From Phallusia mammillata (Eukaryota > Chordata > Ascidiacea > Phlebobranchia > Ascidiidae), in assembly GCA_003260075.1 (NCBI GenBank), contig QLIY01000522.1, positions 48,998-112,997 of the forward strand: a stretch of 64,000 nucleotides of DNA. The letters run 5' to 3'. Both the position numbers and the translations under genes were made by a program. Positions 32,101 through 46,000 of the stretch are shown piece by piece. The stretch's first letter is position 1; each line of letters begins with the position of its first letter. A model generated the notes under the pieces. That model was not told the DNA's origin, did no database searches, and was given only the letters and a program-made list of their open reading frames with translations.

Positions 32101-32546
32101 TGGGAATGAATAAAAAATATCAATTTTTTGCTAGACATATTTTAGGTCTATAAGCATATTAGTCAGTGTGTTTCTGTTGTTGGGTTTCCTACTTCTGTTT
32201 TACAGAGGTTAGTTAGGAAGCAGTTTTTTGGCAAGAAAGAACTGTAAAATTTGAAACTGCTCTCTACCATGCTGTTCTTGAAGTGGCAGTCCATTGACAT
32301 TAGGTTGTAGACCAGCAAAACATTATTTTTTGTTTATATAACTGCAACCACTATATGCCAAGGATAGATACTTCATGTTAAATAACATTTAACATATGCA
32401 ACATTCATAAATTTAATTGGTCTGGTTTCCATACTGCATACTCCATTGTTATGCAGGAAAGCAGAATTATTGTCATGCTATTTTTTTTTATTTCAGAGTG
32501 GTGTTAGTAGCTTGAAATAGATTTTTAGGGTACTGTATTGTTCAAA
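29191..32546. other. 3.3 kb upstream of the PHF20-like fusion
   Basis: AT-rich, no recognised gene. A possible leader exon with a short upstream ATG ends at a GTAAGT donor at 31715; joined to the acceptor TTTATTTCAG near 32497 it runs into a stop before the main ATG. One contig spacer at 31433. Confidence 0.4.
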
Positions 32547-34055
32547 ATGGAAGAAAAGGCAACTGCAAGTCCAAAAACACCAGTAAGTTTAACTAAAGTT
32601 TCAGGGAAAATGCTCTACTAGTGGCAAGTTTTGTTTTACATATAAACTGTTCAAATTTAATTTAAGGACTGTGTGGCCAAATTCATGACATGAAAGATGT
32701 TGACCATTGCCTTTTTATAGGGTTTTCCCCCCCCCCGAAAAGGCAACTGCAAGTCCAAAAACACCAGTAAGTTTAACTAAAGTTCTGTGGAAAATGCTCT
32801 ACTAAGGACTGTGTGGCCAAATTCATGACATATATATGAAAGATGTTGACCATTGCCTTTTTATAGGGCTTCAGAAAGATCTTTAGTGTGAATGAAGAAG
32901 AAATAATAGGAAAGTTTCTAATTTCTTGTTGGAAAAAGAAATTGCGGGTGCCAAATGAGGTTCTGTTTCAAGCTCTACAAAAGCATTTGGAGAAGTATCC
33001 TAGGCCTACAAAATGTAAAGACAACAAACCAAGTACAATTTGGTAAGAATAACCCTTCGGTCTACATTTATTTAATGTGTTTCAGTTTGTATATCTTCCA
33101 GGGTGTTTAATTTCTATTTTTGTTTATTTGGGTTTGTCCAAATACTTTATGCTTTGTCTAAAATCTTACATTAGTTTATGAAATCTATTTCAATTTTTGT
33201 CCTTATGGAAACTGTGAATACGTTGTTTCCTGTATTTTGAAACTGCTTGTTGGCACATAAACTTAATGATACCAACCCTTGAATTTGTTTTCAAGGCGGA
33301 TGAAGTTTTTTGAACGAAACCAGCCAGTGCAAGATGCTTATGCTGTGTACAAAGCGAGTGCAAATAAAAATTTTGACCTGGTGTCTGATCAACTCGTTGT
33401 TTCTTTTCTACAAGTATGTATTTGCTATCATTTTTAGGCTTATCTTTCTTTTTGTACAATACTATACAGCACTATGCTGTTTTGCATACAACTTGACCGA
33501 ATAGCTGTTGTTGATTTGTAGGACCTTGCTCTTGCTGAAATGCCAACCACAGTTACAATGCCGTCAAGTAACATTTTTCAACAAAAAGCAGAACTGAGAG
33601 ATGCCCCCCCCCCAATAGCTGTTGTTGATTTGTAGGACCTTGCTCTTGCTGAAATGCCAACTACAGTTACAATGCCGTCAAGTAACATTTTTCAACAAAA
33701 AGCAGAACAGAGTGATAAAGCATCTGAATTTGTGCAAAGCACACATGATAAAGCAGACATCAAGCGCGGAATTCTCAACCTTGACAAGAAAACTTCTAAG
33801 GCGCACAAACGTTCTAAGACAACTGGGTCAGCCAAACCAGTTCAAGGTGTACATGCCGGGTTGGGTTCACCAAAAGGGCCTGGAAATGAGGCAGCAAAGC
33901 TCAAAGAGAAGAGAAGAAGTGTTGGAGCTTTGAAACTATCTCCTGCTTTGTTTGCAGCAGGAAAGCAAGCTTCCAAACCAGTTTCTGATGAAACTGGAGT
34001 CAACAATAAACAAACAGACTCAAAGAAGGCCAAATTAGTCAAAAAGGCAAGCACA
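32547..34055 (+). CDS. N-terminal exons of the PHF20-like fusion
   Basis: Exons 32547-32582, 32867-33042, 33296-33413 and 33636-34055. The second and third encode an unrecognised compact region (FRKIFSVNEEEIIGKFLISC, VLFQALQKHLEKYP, STIWRMKFFERN) of about 95 residues, likely helical. The fourth is a Lys/Ser-rich linker with a nuclear-localisation look (KLKEKRRSVGALKL). Exon 1 and exon 4 are each present twice because of spacers at 32727 and 33604; only one copy is used. Confidence 0.7.
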
Positions 34056-37000
34056 GTGAGTTGCAAGTGTTTGTTGTGGTTTCTGAGTGGTTGTTAAGTT
34101 CTAAATTTGAATACTGGCCCAAATACATATTTTTCACATATACTTTGTTTTTATCACAGCATGCCAGGCCCATTGAAGGCGCCATACTGAATCAGCCGGT
34201 CACCAAGCATTCACCACCAGTCCGGAAGACTCTTGTCGTGGGTTCGAATCCTACCGCAGGCTAGGTTTTTCTAGCCTACCTCTTGCCATATGGTTGTGAA
34301 TGCTTGGTGACCGGCTGATTCGGTATGGTGCCTTCAATGGGCCTGGCATGCTGTGATTTACTTATGAGTGTGCCATGATCGCTGGTCTGCATAGACGCTT
34401 CAGGGCTGATCCCAGTTATGAATTTATGTTCATCTCAACTGATACTTTGTTTTAAGCATGTATTTAGGTATGTAAAGGTGTATTACTTCTGAAACATTAA
34501 TAACTTTGTTGTAGGAAAGCCCAGCTACTTCCAAGGGCAGACAAGTAATACCCAGTGATGCAGTTCCCCTTGGACCAGTAAAATTTGAGGAAGGGGCCAA
34601 TATTGAAGCTATGGATTGTGGAAAATGGTATAGGGCCAAGATTTTAGAGGTAATAATTAAACTGTCCAAAAATCATCTACGTTTTTATTCTAATGTTATT
34701 TTTGAACAGGTTGACAATGACAAAAAGGAAGTTCTTGTACATTTTAACGGCTGGGGTAAGAGATTCGACACAATATTCCCAATGACGAGTGCTCTTATTC
34801 GAGGAGTGACACAAGTTGATAAAAAACAAGAGGCTATTGTAAGTTGTGGTTGTAATTTGACCCAGAACTATTAATGTATCTTGTGTACTGTCTTGCTGAG
34901 TTTTAGTATATATGTGTATATGTGTGATCATATTGGTCTATTTTTGTCAGAAATTCAATGTGGGTGACGATGTGTTGTCACAATGGAGTGATGGCAACTT
35001 CTACCCAGGGACGGTGATGGCATTGCGGGGTTCTGGATCTTATGTTGTCATGTTCTATGATGGTTTGAAAAAGCTTGTGAGACCTGGAATGCTTAAACCA
35101 ATAACTGAAAAAGAGAAGGTGTGATTCAGTTTTTGTTTAATTAAATGGAATTGTCTGGTTTGTTAGAGGTGGTTTATGCTATAAACTCTAATACATGTGA
35201 TAAATTTTATGTAAGATAGGTAAGCTACATATGCCATTTGTCACTACCCTGTCATTTACCATTTGCTCGAACTTTTATTATTGTACTCTTATTGTACTCT
35301 TATCAGGAGGCTTCGCTTAAAGCAGCCCAGAAAGCTTACCTCATGTCGTTGGAGTCAAAACCAGTTGAAGAACAACCCAAACCTGCTGCCGCCGCTGCTG
35401 CTGCTGTCCCAAGCTTCCGACGATATCGGACTTCTGCAACCGATCGGGGAAAAAGAATTTCTGCCAGAAGTAAATAACACTTTATCTACTGTCTCAATAT
35501 AAAATGAGTGTAAACATTTTCCATAAAAACAAGTTTTGTTTATGTGTGGCTGGTAAGTATTGTAACAATTTGTAGTTGATTAAACACCACTAAATAGGCA
35601 ATTGCTTCATATGGAACTAATTTGGGAAAACTATTAGGTTTTAACTTGCATTTACAAAATCACCTCTCCGGATTGCACAATGCAACTTTCGCCCCCCCCC
35701 CCTGGTAAGTATTGTAACAATTTGTAGTTGATTAAACACCACTAAATAGACAATTGCTTCATATGGAACTAATTTAGGAAAACTATTAGGTTTTAACTTG
35801 CATTTACAAAATCATCTCTCCGGATTGCACAATGCAACTTTCTATACATCACAGGCTCAGACGACTCTTCCACCCCATCTGCACCTCCTATAAAGCGAAC
35901 CCGGAAGCGCAAGTTTACAGAAGCAAGTACTGAAGATGCAACAGGAAGTTCTGCTGCAGCTGAGAGCGGCTCACCGAGCACCTCCACCAATGGATCTCCA
36001 AAACAACCTGAGAAATTCCAAGCTAAGAAAGCCAGACTGGATAAAATCACGGACACTCTGTTGGACAAGGTCACAGTTGTCTCCACAATAACCACATCTT
36101 CTTCCACTGTCACGTCTTCAGTTGGAGAAAAAGGGTAAGCAAAAGTGTTTATTGTGAGTAATATATACATAGTTATTAGGGATGGGTCGAACCATTTTAG
36201 AACAAGTACTCGGTACCGAGCATCGCTGTTTTTAATGCTTGGTGCTTGGCCGAGCAGTTACACAAACTGACCCAGGCATTAAATTTGCTTATTTATGCCC
36301 TGCTAACATACGAAACTAGTGTTCAAAAGGTCATCCAAGAACAAAAATAGCTGTTTTTTTAAATCCGTTGGTGGAAAATGTGTACTTCCAGAGCCTTACA
36401 CCGCTGGCGATGTAAGGGACGTTGGAAAGCATGGAATTGGGAATGTTTGTGATGTCACAATGCACCGAGCATGCTCATCCGAGCACCGAGCGTATAAGAT
36501 GCTTAGAACATTTGTAGTTTTGGACAATCCCTAATAGTTATTACTACTACATTATTCCTTATGTTCTTGCACATGTTTATCTTTTTAACTTTATCCCATG
36601 GGCCAGAGTCTAAATTGTACGATAGTGTCATGGCAAGTGATATTGAAATTTTTTGTGTTTTAGCACTACAGCAACTTCATCAGCAAAAATACTCATGGCA
36701 ACTGACCTTGTAGATGTTCCTTCCCCACAAAATAATGATGTCACTTTCACATATGACAGTGATGGTTCAGACGCCCCACTTGTAATAGATGGTAAGTTGT
36801 TATTAGTAATAGCATACAGTCTTAAGGTTTATAAAGCCCTTTATTGGGGTAAAAAATAGTTTAATTTTTTTATACACAAGAACAGTACTGGAATGTATTT
36901 CTAAAACGAAAAGGTTTATACACATAACCTTAAATGTATGTTTTTGTGATGTTTAAATCATTAGTTTTAATTTTTTGTGTTATTTTGCATCTTGCAGAAG

Positions 37001-40000
37001 ACAGAGAGGGTAAAATACCAAAGCTCACCATCAAAAAGGGTTTAGTAAAGACAAAGCAAGGTAATAAAGTGCTGTTTGTATTTTGCTGTTCTGGCATTAT
37101 TGTCTCTCTACTTGCGACACATAATTTACGTTTATAAACTGTTTTTATGTAAGCAACAAAACCAGCCTACAGAAAAAAATCTCTACAAACCAAAGGTAAT
37201 TTTTGATAAAGAAACAAATTAGAGATATGGTCCAATTTAAATCACATGTTATATTTATTGAACTAATTGTTTATAACAGTTGATTATTCCTTTGAAAACC
37301 AATGTTATATTATTCATATAGATGGGAGGTTCTGTTCAAACTGTTTTAAATCGTCTTACATTATGTACAACTTAATTTTGTTTTTTTCTAGAAACACTAG
37401 CTGATAGTAAGCAGGCACCAGAAACGAAACTAAAGAGGTAAGTGTTTGAATATTAGCTACTTTTTCAACATTTTTTCACACTGGTGAAATTCCTTGTTTT
37501 TACTTGAACGGTAAACATTTTTCACTTTATTGAAACCTGTGGGCAACTGATGTGCATTCTAACAAAAATCCTATTTCCCATTGTTCAAGGACTGCCCAAA
37601 AACCTGACGACCCTGAAAAGTTGTCTGAGGCATCTCCAGCTGTAAAAGATGAGAGCAATGTGCCCTCAGCATCCCCACCAACTTCTGGGTAAGCCTGTTT
37701 ATTGCAATGTACCTCTATGTGTGAATAAACTGTTACTGCCAGGCGCAATGTATCAACAATTTTTTTGTTCTTCAAACAGTCTTTTTTGTATTATGCCGAT
37801 GCTTTGAAGACACTTTAAACAGTGATCCACCGCTTTTTTGCCTCATTACAACTTTGTGTGTGTCGTATGGGACATCGAAACGTTTGCATATTATAATAAA
37901 GACTGTGGAAGAGCTAAAAATTTGTGGATACATGATAAGTGGTTATGGTGATGAATGTGATAGATCTGTTGCCGTAGCGTTACTCTGTGTTGTTGTTGTT
38001 GTGCAGAAAGGAAAGGAAAGAAGCTGGTGAAGCTTTGTTACAACTTTCATTGTCTAGTTTCACCACCGACAAAACCAGTTCAGATGAACAGAAAAGCGAC
38101 AAACCAACTCCCATGTCTCCAAATAAACGTAAGTGCACCACCTATAGGAGATTTCTGACAATTGCACTCCAGTTAATTGCATATCATTTAATTGCACAGC
38201 GATAAATTACATGTAGACTGGTTAATTGCATATCAATTAGTTGAATACCGGTTAATTGCATATTCCGTTTAATTGCATCGGGAATATCAATCACAAATTG
38301 TGACCTAATATTAGTTTGCATAATTGTTTGGTTATTCGCATACCGCTTATCTGCATAATCCGAAGAATTGAAAAAAATGCTATTTCTATTGGCAACATGC
38401 TTATACAGTCCAAACAATCGCATGTTTGAATTATTCAATTCAAAAAACGTTTGGTGTTTGTATATTTAGCGCATTTCATATCAGAAAAATGTACTCACTT
38501 CAGTTGACTTTCCCGCTTAAAGTTTGCACGTTATCTGCACTACTCAAAGTTCATGAAGTTGTGTAAAAATAATTTTGCTTGTTTCCCTCAAGGTTCCACT
38601 GAATTAAGCGAGAGTGAGAAGCTAGATGTCGCTGTTGGACGGGTCCTGAAAAGCGGCTTAAACTTGGTTGAGGTGAGTTTCACAGCACAAACACTTTTAC
38701 ACAGAAAAACCATTGAAAGGCCCAATTTGTTAGTTTGAATTCCGGTTAAACCCCATTTTTATCTATCGTTTTCACGCGACGCTTGTTTCGCACATTCTTA
38801 TGGATCGTTTATATGCGACTTAAGGGAATATGAACGGCTGATATGACCCTCATATCACTGAAGGCATGAGCATTTGCCGAATGGTTTTAATAATGAAGCA
38901 TGTCGTTTTTTAGTTTTTACGTCTATTTGGGCTGTCATATTCGTCTTTAATTTTAAGAACCGATCCGTGTATAGCGTTCCCAAGGGTTAGACCTGCGACA
39001 TTAAATGCAATACAATATTCTGTATTCCAAACACTCATCTCCCATTGTCTGCCCGTTAGGCCGCCGAGCAGATGGAAGTAAACGTCGCCCAACTTCGGGA
39101 ACGAATCCTCCAGCGTCCCGGGATTATTTCCGGTTCCTCCACTCCTCAATTCATGTCCGCCCACGAGGAGGATGACATCATCAACTGGATACATGATGTC
39201 ACTGATCTGGGATGGGGCATCAGTGACGTACACATACGTCATCGGGTCAAAGTCTTTCTAGCCGAGCATTCGTATTCTGTTGTATTCAACAACACCTCGC
39301 CTATAAATTATCCATCCACCACTTGGCTGAGCGGTAAGTGCAGGTTTTTGTTGTGTTTAAATATACTGGGATATAAATTACACTGTAAAAATACCATTGA
39401 GTGACTGGTGTAACTACTAACAAAAGAACTCACATGTCAGGTCTGCTAATTTCCAAAAGGTGGCGCAAGGTAGCAAAGATTTTTGAAAAAGGCGACAGTC
39501 CCAAAACTGAAAATTGCCGTTTGGCGTGTCATTATGCAACAAGACGAAACGCATTGGTGGACAACATATTATAAGCTAAAACCTTAAGATGTCAAAACAT
39601 TTTTCGCACAGTGTTTTCGTAAAGTATTTGGGTAGCGGGATTAAGTGGTCTGTAATCTAAGTTGTGCACTCCTACACTACATGTATGTGTATTAAATCAA
39701 TCAAATAAAACCGCAACAACCCCCCCCCCACCTCGCCTATAAATTATCCATCCACCACTTGGCTGAGCGGTAAGTGCGATTCTCGCTGTGTTTAAATACA
39801 CTGGGATATTAAATAACACTGAAATTATACCATTGGGTAGCTAAAACGTTGTTTTTCATTTTTCGACAATCAGGCCATAGTTCGAAAAATGAAAATTGCC
39901 GTTTGTCGAGTCATTATGCAACAAGACGAACGCATTAGTGTAAAACATATTCCCCCCCCCCCCCCCCCCCCCCCCCGACCGTGAAGGCTTCGAGGATTGG

Positions 40001-43000
40001 TTGGTTCGTTGGCTGGCCATGCTGAAGTCGTACGACATATTTCCCAATGCTATCTACTACTGTGATGAACTGTTATGGGACGCTAGCCCGAAGCTTCTGC
40101 ATGATGTTAAGTTCAAACACGCAGGCACTGTGTTGGAAATGGCCGCGCAGAAAAGCAAGATATCGAGCTTGAGCTGTTTTGGGGCAAACGGAGACGTCTT
40201 GCCGACTTTCCATGTTTTTCCACCCCCCCCCCCGGAGATGTCTTGCCGACTTTCCATGTTTTTCCAGGTAGCGTTTGAGAAGTGCTTCGTTATGGGGCTT
40301 CGGTTGAACGCTTGAAAGTTTACATAAATATTTTTATTCCAAAAAATATGTGAAGCTTACAGAAACATTTTAATTCCTAAACAAAATGTGATGTAGTTAA
40401 AGAAAAAAAGTTAAGTTTATGAAAAACCTGAGTAGTACCGATATATGTATATATATATTTTTAATGCATTTAACTACTACCTAAAAAATCGCAGAAAACA
40501 TCAGCGGTGAAATGGAGAGCGACGAAAAACTGGGAAGTGTAGCGGCAATTTGCAACTCCGGTACTTTGACCTCCGACCTCTTCTGTCATTGGCTCAAGAA
40601 TAACTTCCTCCGCAACGCCACCCTGCGGAGACCTCTAGCGCTGCTAGTGGACTGGCGACTGGATGAGGTTAACTACGATGTGCTGCAGCTGGCCGAGGAA
40701 AATCAGATTGTTCTTTTCAGGTTTGTTAGTGAAAATGCTTCGTGATCCAACCGTTTTTACTTATAGCGTTGCTTTCGAATGTTTAAAGTTGTGACACGCA
40801 CGAACAAACTGCATTTAAATTCGCGGCACAGTTAAAAAAATTCATCAAAACATTAATGCCAGAGTACTTGTGTATTACATACATCATGTAGACGTTTCAA
40901 AAATCACTGTTGGCATCATCAGTCCAGATTGTCAAACGAGCTAGAAAGTTGTTGAAACGTCTGCATGATGTATTCCAGGGGTCGGCAAACTTTCAGACGA
41001 CGCGTGCCAATTTACTTTTTATTTGCTTGTGTTAATGACCTCGCGTGCAAACGTTTTTCTATATAATAGTGGTTCGTGCCAGCAGATGTCAATAATACAG
41101 AGAAAGCAAAGTGTTTTGTGCATGTAAGGCCGAACTTTAAAACAATTGCATGATAAAAACTATAAACAAGCAATGTAACAGGTTAAATTGTTACTTTATA
41201 TGAACACGCAAATCGGTTGGCGTGCCATGAAAAACCCCCTCGCGTGCCAACCTTGGCACGCGTGCCAGGGGTTGCGGACCCCTGATGTATTCTATATACA
41301 AGTACTTGGCAGTTATGTTTTTGATTAAATTACTTTTCAAGTCCGTGTACAGTGCCCCTTAAAATATTTGAAGAAAAAAACTCGCAACTTCGTTATGATG
41401 ACTGAGACTGCTTTTGGTAACAAATAATCAAGCATCGGCATTTTCCCGAACCATGAAATGACATTTGCATTGTAAGAATACGGATATATTCGCAAAAATA
41501 GGCCTTCTACTTTCGCGGTACAGTCACTGAAAGCAATGATTAAGTTAACGGAAACAATCCTGGCAATATTAACAACTTTCCCTGTTGACAGATTTCTGCC
41601 TCCTGCCGCTCATTTTCTGCAACACCCGGATCAGAAACTGTTCGGCCGATTGAGGCAGCAGTGGAAGAAATCATTGGTAATATATTTACATATCTTGCTA
41701 AGCTTCACCATGTATGCCGTATTTAGTGTTATTTACCCTGATGAAGGCAACCTGTATAGGACGTCGCAACATCGGAATAAAAATGCATTTGCCAGAAGAG
41801 CTCTATAAACCTGAAAATATGCCTGGCAGCAATAGCTTATATATATATGCATAGCGATGTTTAGATCAGTGGTTTTTAAACTTTTCAAGTATGCTGCGTA
41901 TTTGAATTTCAATTTTCTTTACGCAGCACACTTTGTAGGTCAACAAAACAAACGCTGTAAAACATGCTATTTTGCAACTATATATTGGGGTGGGTAAGGC
42001 AGTTTTTATTACCAATAACCAAATTATGAATAACTTTGTCATGCATACCGTTATCATGAGAATTTTCGCACATTAAAGTAGCGAATGTTTCGCGGTTAAC
42101 TTACACATCTCTCACGGCACACAGTTTGAGAGTTAGTGGTTTAAATGGTAACTTTCAACCAAATACACGGGTGCAGATATTTGCATTGACTCTGTGATTA
42201 CTATGTTTCCAGGTCAGCTCGTTCATGAAACTGAATTCGTCGAAGGAACGAACAACAGAAGATTTCGCCAAATTTTTTGACGCACAATTTCGTCAGGTGG
42301 CAACGTCATCGACTGTCAAGGTAAACAAATGTGAAAAAATCGAATGCCTGCATTTTGTTTACTACATAAACCGTTGTCATACTTTCCGTGTGTTTTCAGT
42401 CTTACTGTTTTGGTTCTATACCGATAGCCTCTTCCACACCATTTTCAAGTTGAACAACGTAGCGACATTGAGGCTTTGCTATTGAAACTTGATCTTTTTG
42501 TTTGCAGATGTGCTTTGAACTGACGAAGCTTTACACTCCTGTGCTGGAATCGAAGATTGTTGAGTCAAGAAGAGAATCGAAGGCTTCTAAAGGTTGGTCT
42601 TTATAGTGTTACTATGCATGCTGATGTGGTCACACGTTTATTCGAAGCGTATATTTTTCTGTGTGTTTGGGAATACACACAAGCTCCCAGAGTACACTGA
42701 GGACCACTATGTGCAACATTAGATGCACACGCTGTGGTCACACACCAGTTTATGCGGAGCATGGGTTTTTATGTACCTGACCATAGACATATAAGTTACC
42801 GGAGTACACTGAGGACCACTGTGAGCAACATTAGATTCTCATGCTGTATTCACACATAAGTTTATGCAAAGCATGCGTTTTTGTGTGTCTTGGCGTACAT
42901 ACAATTTACCTACACTCACGACTGCTGGGAGCAACTTTATATAAGCGCGCTGTGTGGTCACACACATCATGCAGCAAATATTTTCATGTACGAACAGCAT

Positions 43001-46000
43001 CCACTTGCACAAGCGCCCAGCTTAGAGTGAACATAGGGTTTAAAACAAAATAGAATAGCGAGCCAATTACGACGTTGATTAACTTTGTATTCTCTTCTAC
43101 AGATAAGCGTAACAAGCGCAAACGCTCCAAACCGGTTGCGTACGTTGACGCGGAAGCGCAAAAAGGCGAAGTTGAGACTGAAAAGGTTGTTGAGAAGGAA
43201 GTAGTTCCCGCCACTAAAGGTCGTTGTGGTTCTGTGAAGGATTGTGAATTTCAAAAATATGACTCTACTTTGTTTAAATCAGTTATTCTCAACCATAAAA
43301 TTTATAATGCTAAGAATTAAGTGTGTTGCAAATGATTTAATTTCCTAATATAATCGACCATACCCCACACTATTTGTTGCACATACATTGTTGGTTAAGG
43401 GGCACAGGCAGTGGTGGGATTCAGCCGGTTCGCACCGGTTCTATAGAACCGTTTCACGAAATTTTATGAAATCAGCAACCGGTCAGCATTACTGGACTTT
43501 TTGTAACAGAACCGGCTAAAAAATATGACTTTTGTGATAGAACCGGCTGACAAAATAATTGAATCCCACCACTGGGCACAGGGCCTACTAGGTCACTTAT
43601 AAGGGCTACGAAACCCGAAAGCTACTTTTAGAGGGCCACGGTGCAATAAATGTTGAGAACCACTGGTTTAAATCATGAGAAAAGTTTTTCTTTCAGATGG
43701 CCTAATCATTATTTCTTGTTTTTCTCCAGACGACGTTGGGCAAATGGATGCAGTCCCAGCTGTCAATGAAGAGAAATCTGACGGTGTAAATGTTTCCAAT
43801 GTCACTAATATTTCACCTGCGCCCGTGCCGACTGAAATTCCTGCAAAGAAAGGTTGTACAAATTGTCCTCTGGGTATTTTTATTCATCTGCCGATTTTTT
43901 TTGCTTTGTGTCTAAACCCTGCTTCCACGATTGGGCAAAAACCGTTCATACAATTTTATTTCACACATGATAGAGAAGCACAAAAAGCGGGTACACCCAC
44001 AATCCCACAAACTGATTTCACATTTAATTAACTACATTATTACTTTCAATGGTTGGTGCATTGCTAAAATGAAACAATTTCGGAAAAAAAACGCTTTTGT
44101 TCAAAGCTCTTATGATGTATTTAATATGTTAAAATGTAAAGTTTATGTCGTTTAAAATAATTAATTAACAGGGCATGAGCACTTTGCCTGCTGGCATTTC
44201 TGTTATCATGTCCAGGGTTTCAAGTGAAATTATTTTAACAGAAACTAACAAAGACAGTGGGATAGCTCCTCACGCTTCAAGCATTCCACTAAAGAAGGGA
44301 TCGTACAAAAAGGGTGAAACGGTTCTTGCCAAGTGGTCCGACTGTCGACTCTACCTTGCCACAATACTGAAGCGAATCGATGAAGGTAATCTAGAAAAAT
44401 GTGGGTCGAAATATTGGGGTGCTGGGAAGGTATGGTCCAAACCTAGTTGGAATTGAATACCGTTGTTTGAATAGTGATGCAGAATACACGCCTTCAAGCT
44501 GAGTACTCTATTATGTTTAGGCTATTTACTTAACTGTTTGTCATTTTTTTTCTAAAACCAGGCAACTTTGTCAAGATGAAAAACAAAACAAATCTTCAAT
44601 AATAAAAACGAAAATTTCGTGTACATATTTAAATCTATGGCATAAAGATTTGGAAAAATAGCTACAAGTGTTTTAAAACCCCTTTTAATCCGAATTTTTG
44701 TTTAAAATGCTGTCAGCCTTTTTTACGTTTAGATTCTACTTTGACTGTGGTGTTGTAGAAATCTTTCAACCGATTTTGTGTTTTCAGACAGGTACAAGAT
44801 TCGCTACTTCGATGGTCTCGTGAAAACGGTTAAGGACGATTTTCTCCGCCCATGGACGGGGGCCATGCCGGTGCTTCCCCCTGTCCCCAAACCTGACTCT
44901 ACAAAACATAAAAAATCCCCGGAGCAAATGAAACCTGCCAAGCTCCAGAGGGAAAGCAAATATCGAAATATCAAACCGAAAGAAAAACCAGCGAAACGAC
45001 AACGCACAACCAGTGGTAAATTTTGATATTTTCCATCGCAACATAAATTTCGGCCTGGTACGCTCGTTGCATCGTGATTTCACAAACGTTCCCAATTTCA
45101 CGCTTGTTTTGTAGCTTTTCAAGGCCCTTTACGTTACCATTAAGCTGTACAGGCCTCAGAAGTACGCGTTTTCCACCATCTAATTCAGTTTAAAGTCACT
45201 TTTGTCCTTGGATATCCTTTCGAACCCCCCCCCCCACCATCTAATTCAGTTTAAAGTCACTTTTGTCCTTGGATATCCTTTCAAACATGCACCAGTTTCG
45301 TATGTTAGCATGGCATAAATATGATTGCACTGATTAGCTGAAAGAAAATGTGTTGTTTCCATTTCCCACAACAAGATGCAAGTTTCAGCTATTTTGGAGG
45401 ATAATACGTGACATTGGTCTAACAACAGTTTGTTACGTCATAGACAAGACTAAAAGATCACAATTGTACGCGAACAATTGCTTCATTGCTTTTAATTACT
45501 ACGACACTTTTCGCAGGAACGAAGCGTTCGTCTACATCTGCGTCATCCAACAAATCACCAGTCATCACAACAACCAGTACACAATCTGCCTTCACTCCAA
45601 CTGATGAGAGGATCACCTACAAGAAGGGCGAGACGGTTTTGTGCAGGTGGACAGATCGACGTATGTACCCTGCCACCGTTATCAGACAAACTGACACCGG
45701 TAAGTTAGTGATTATCTCGCTACATACCGTGTTCCATGTGGGTAAAACTTACTAACACAGGAACTCACTGCACGCAGGTTTGCTAAATTCCGGTAGGTGG
45801 CGCACTCAAATATTTTAAATGCAGTTTGAANGGTACCCCCCCCCCTGCTAAATTCCGGTAGGTGGCGCACTCAAATATTTTAAATGCAGTTTGAATGAAA
45901 AATGCTGACGACTAGGGCTATTAGGGTTAACGTGAGGCTTCATAATAATAATAACAATAAAATTAACCTAAAGACTTAGTCCCTAACCGTATCCCAGTTT

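Noticed and set aside
35692..35702. Poly-C as an i-motif or G-quadruplex regulatory element
   Set aside because: Single uninterrupted runs of fixed length at contig-like joins do not have the spaced G/C tracts of such elements.
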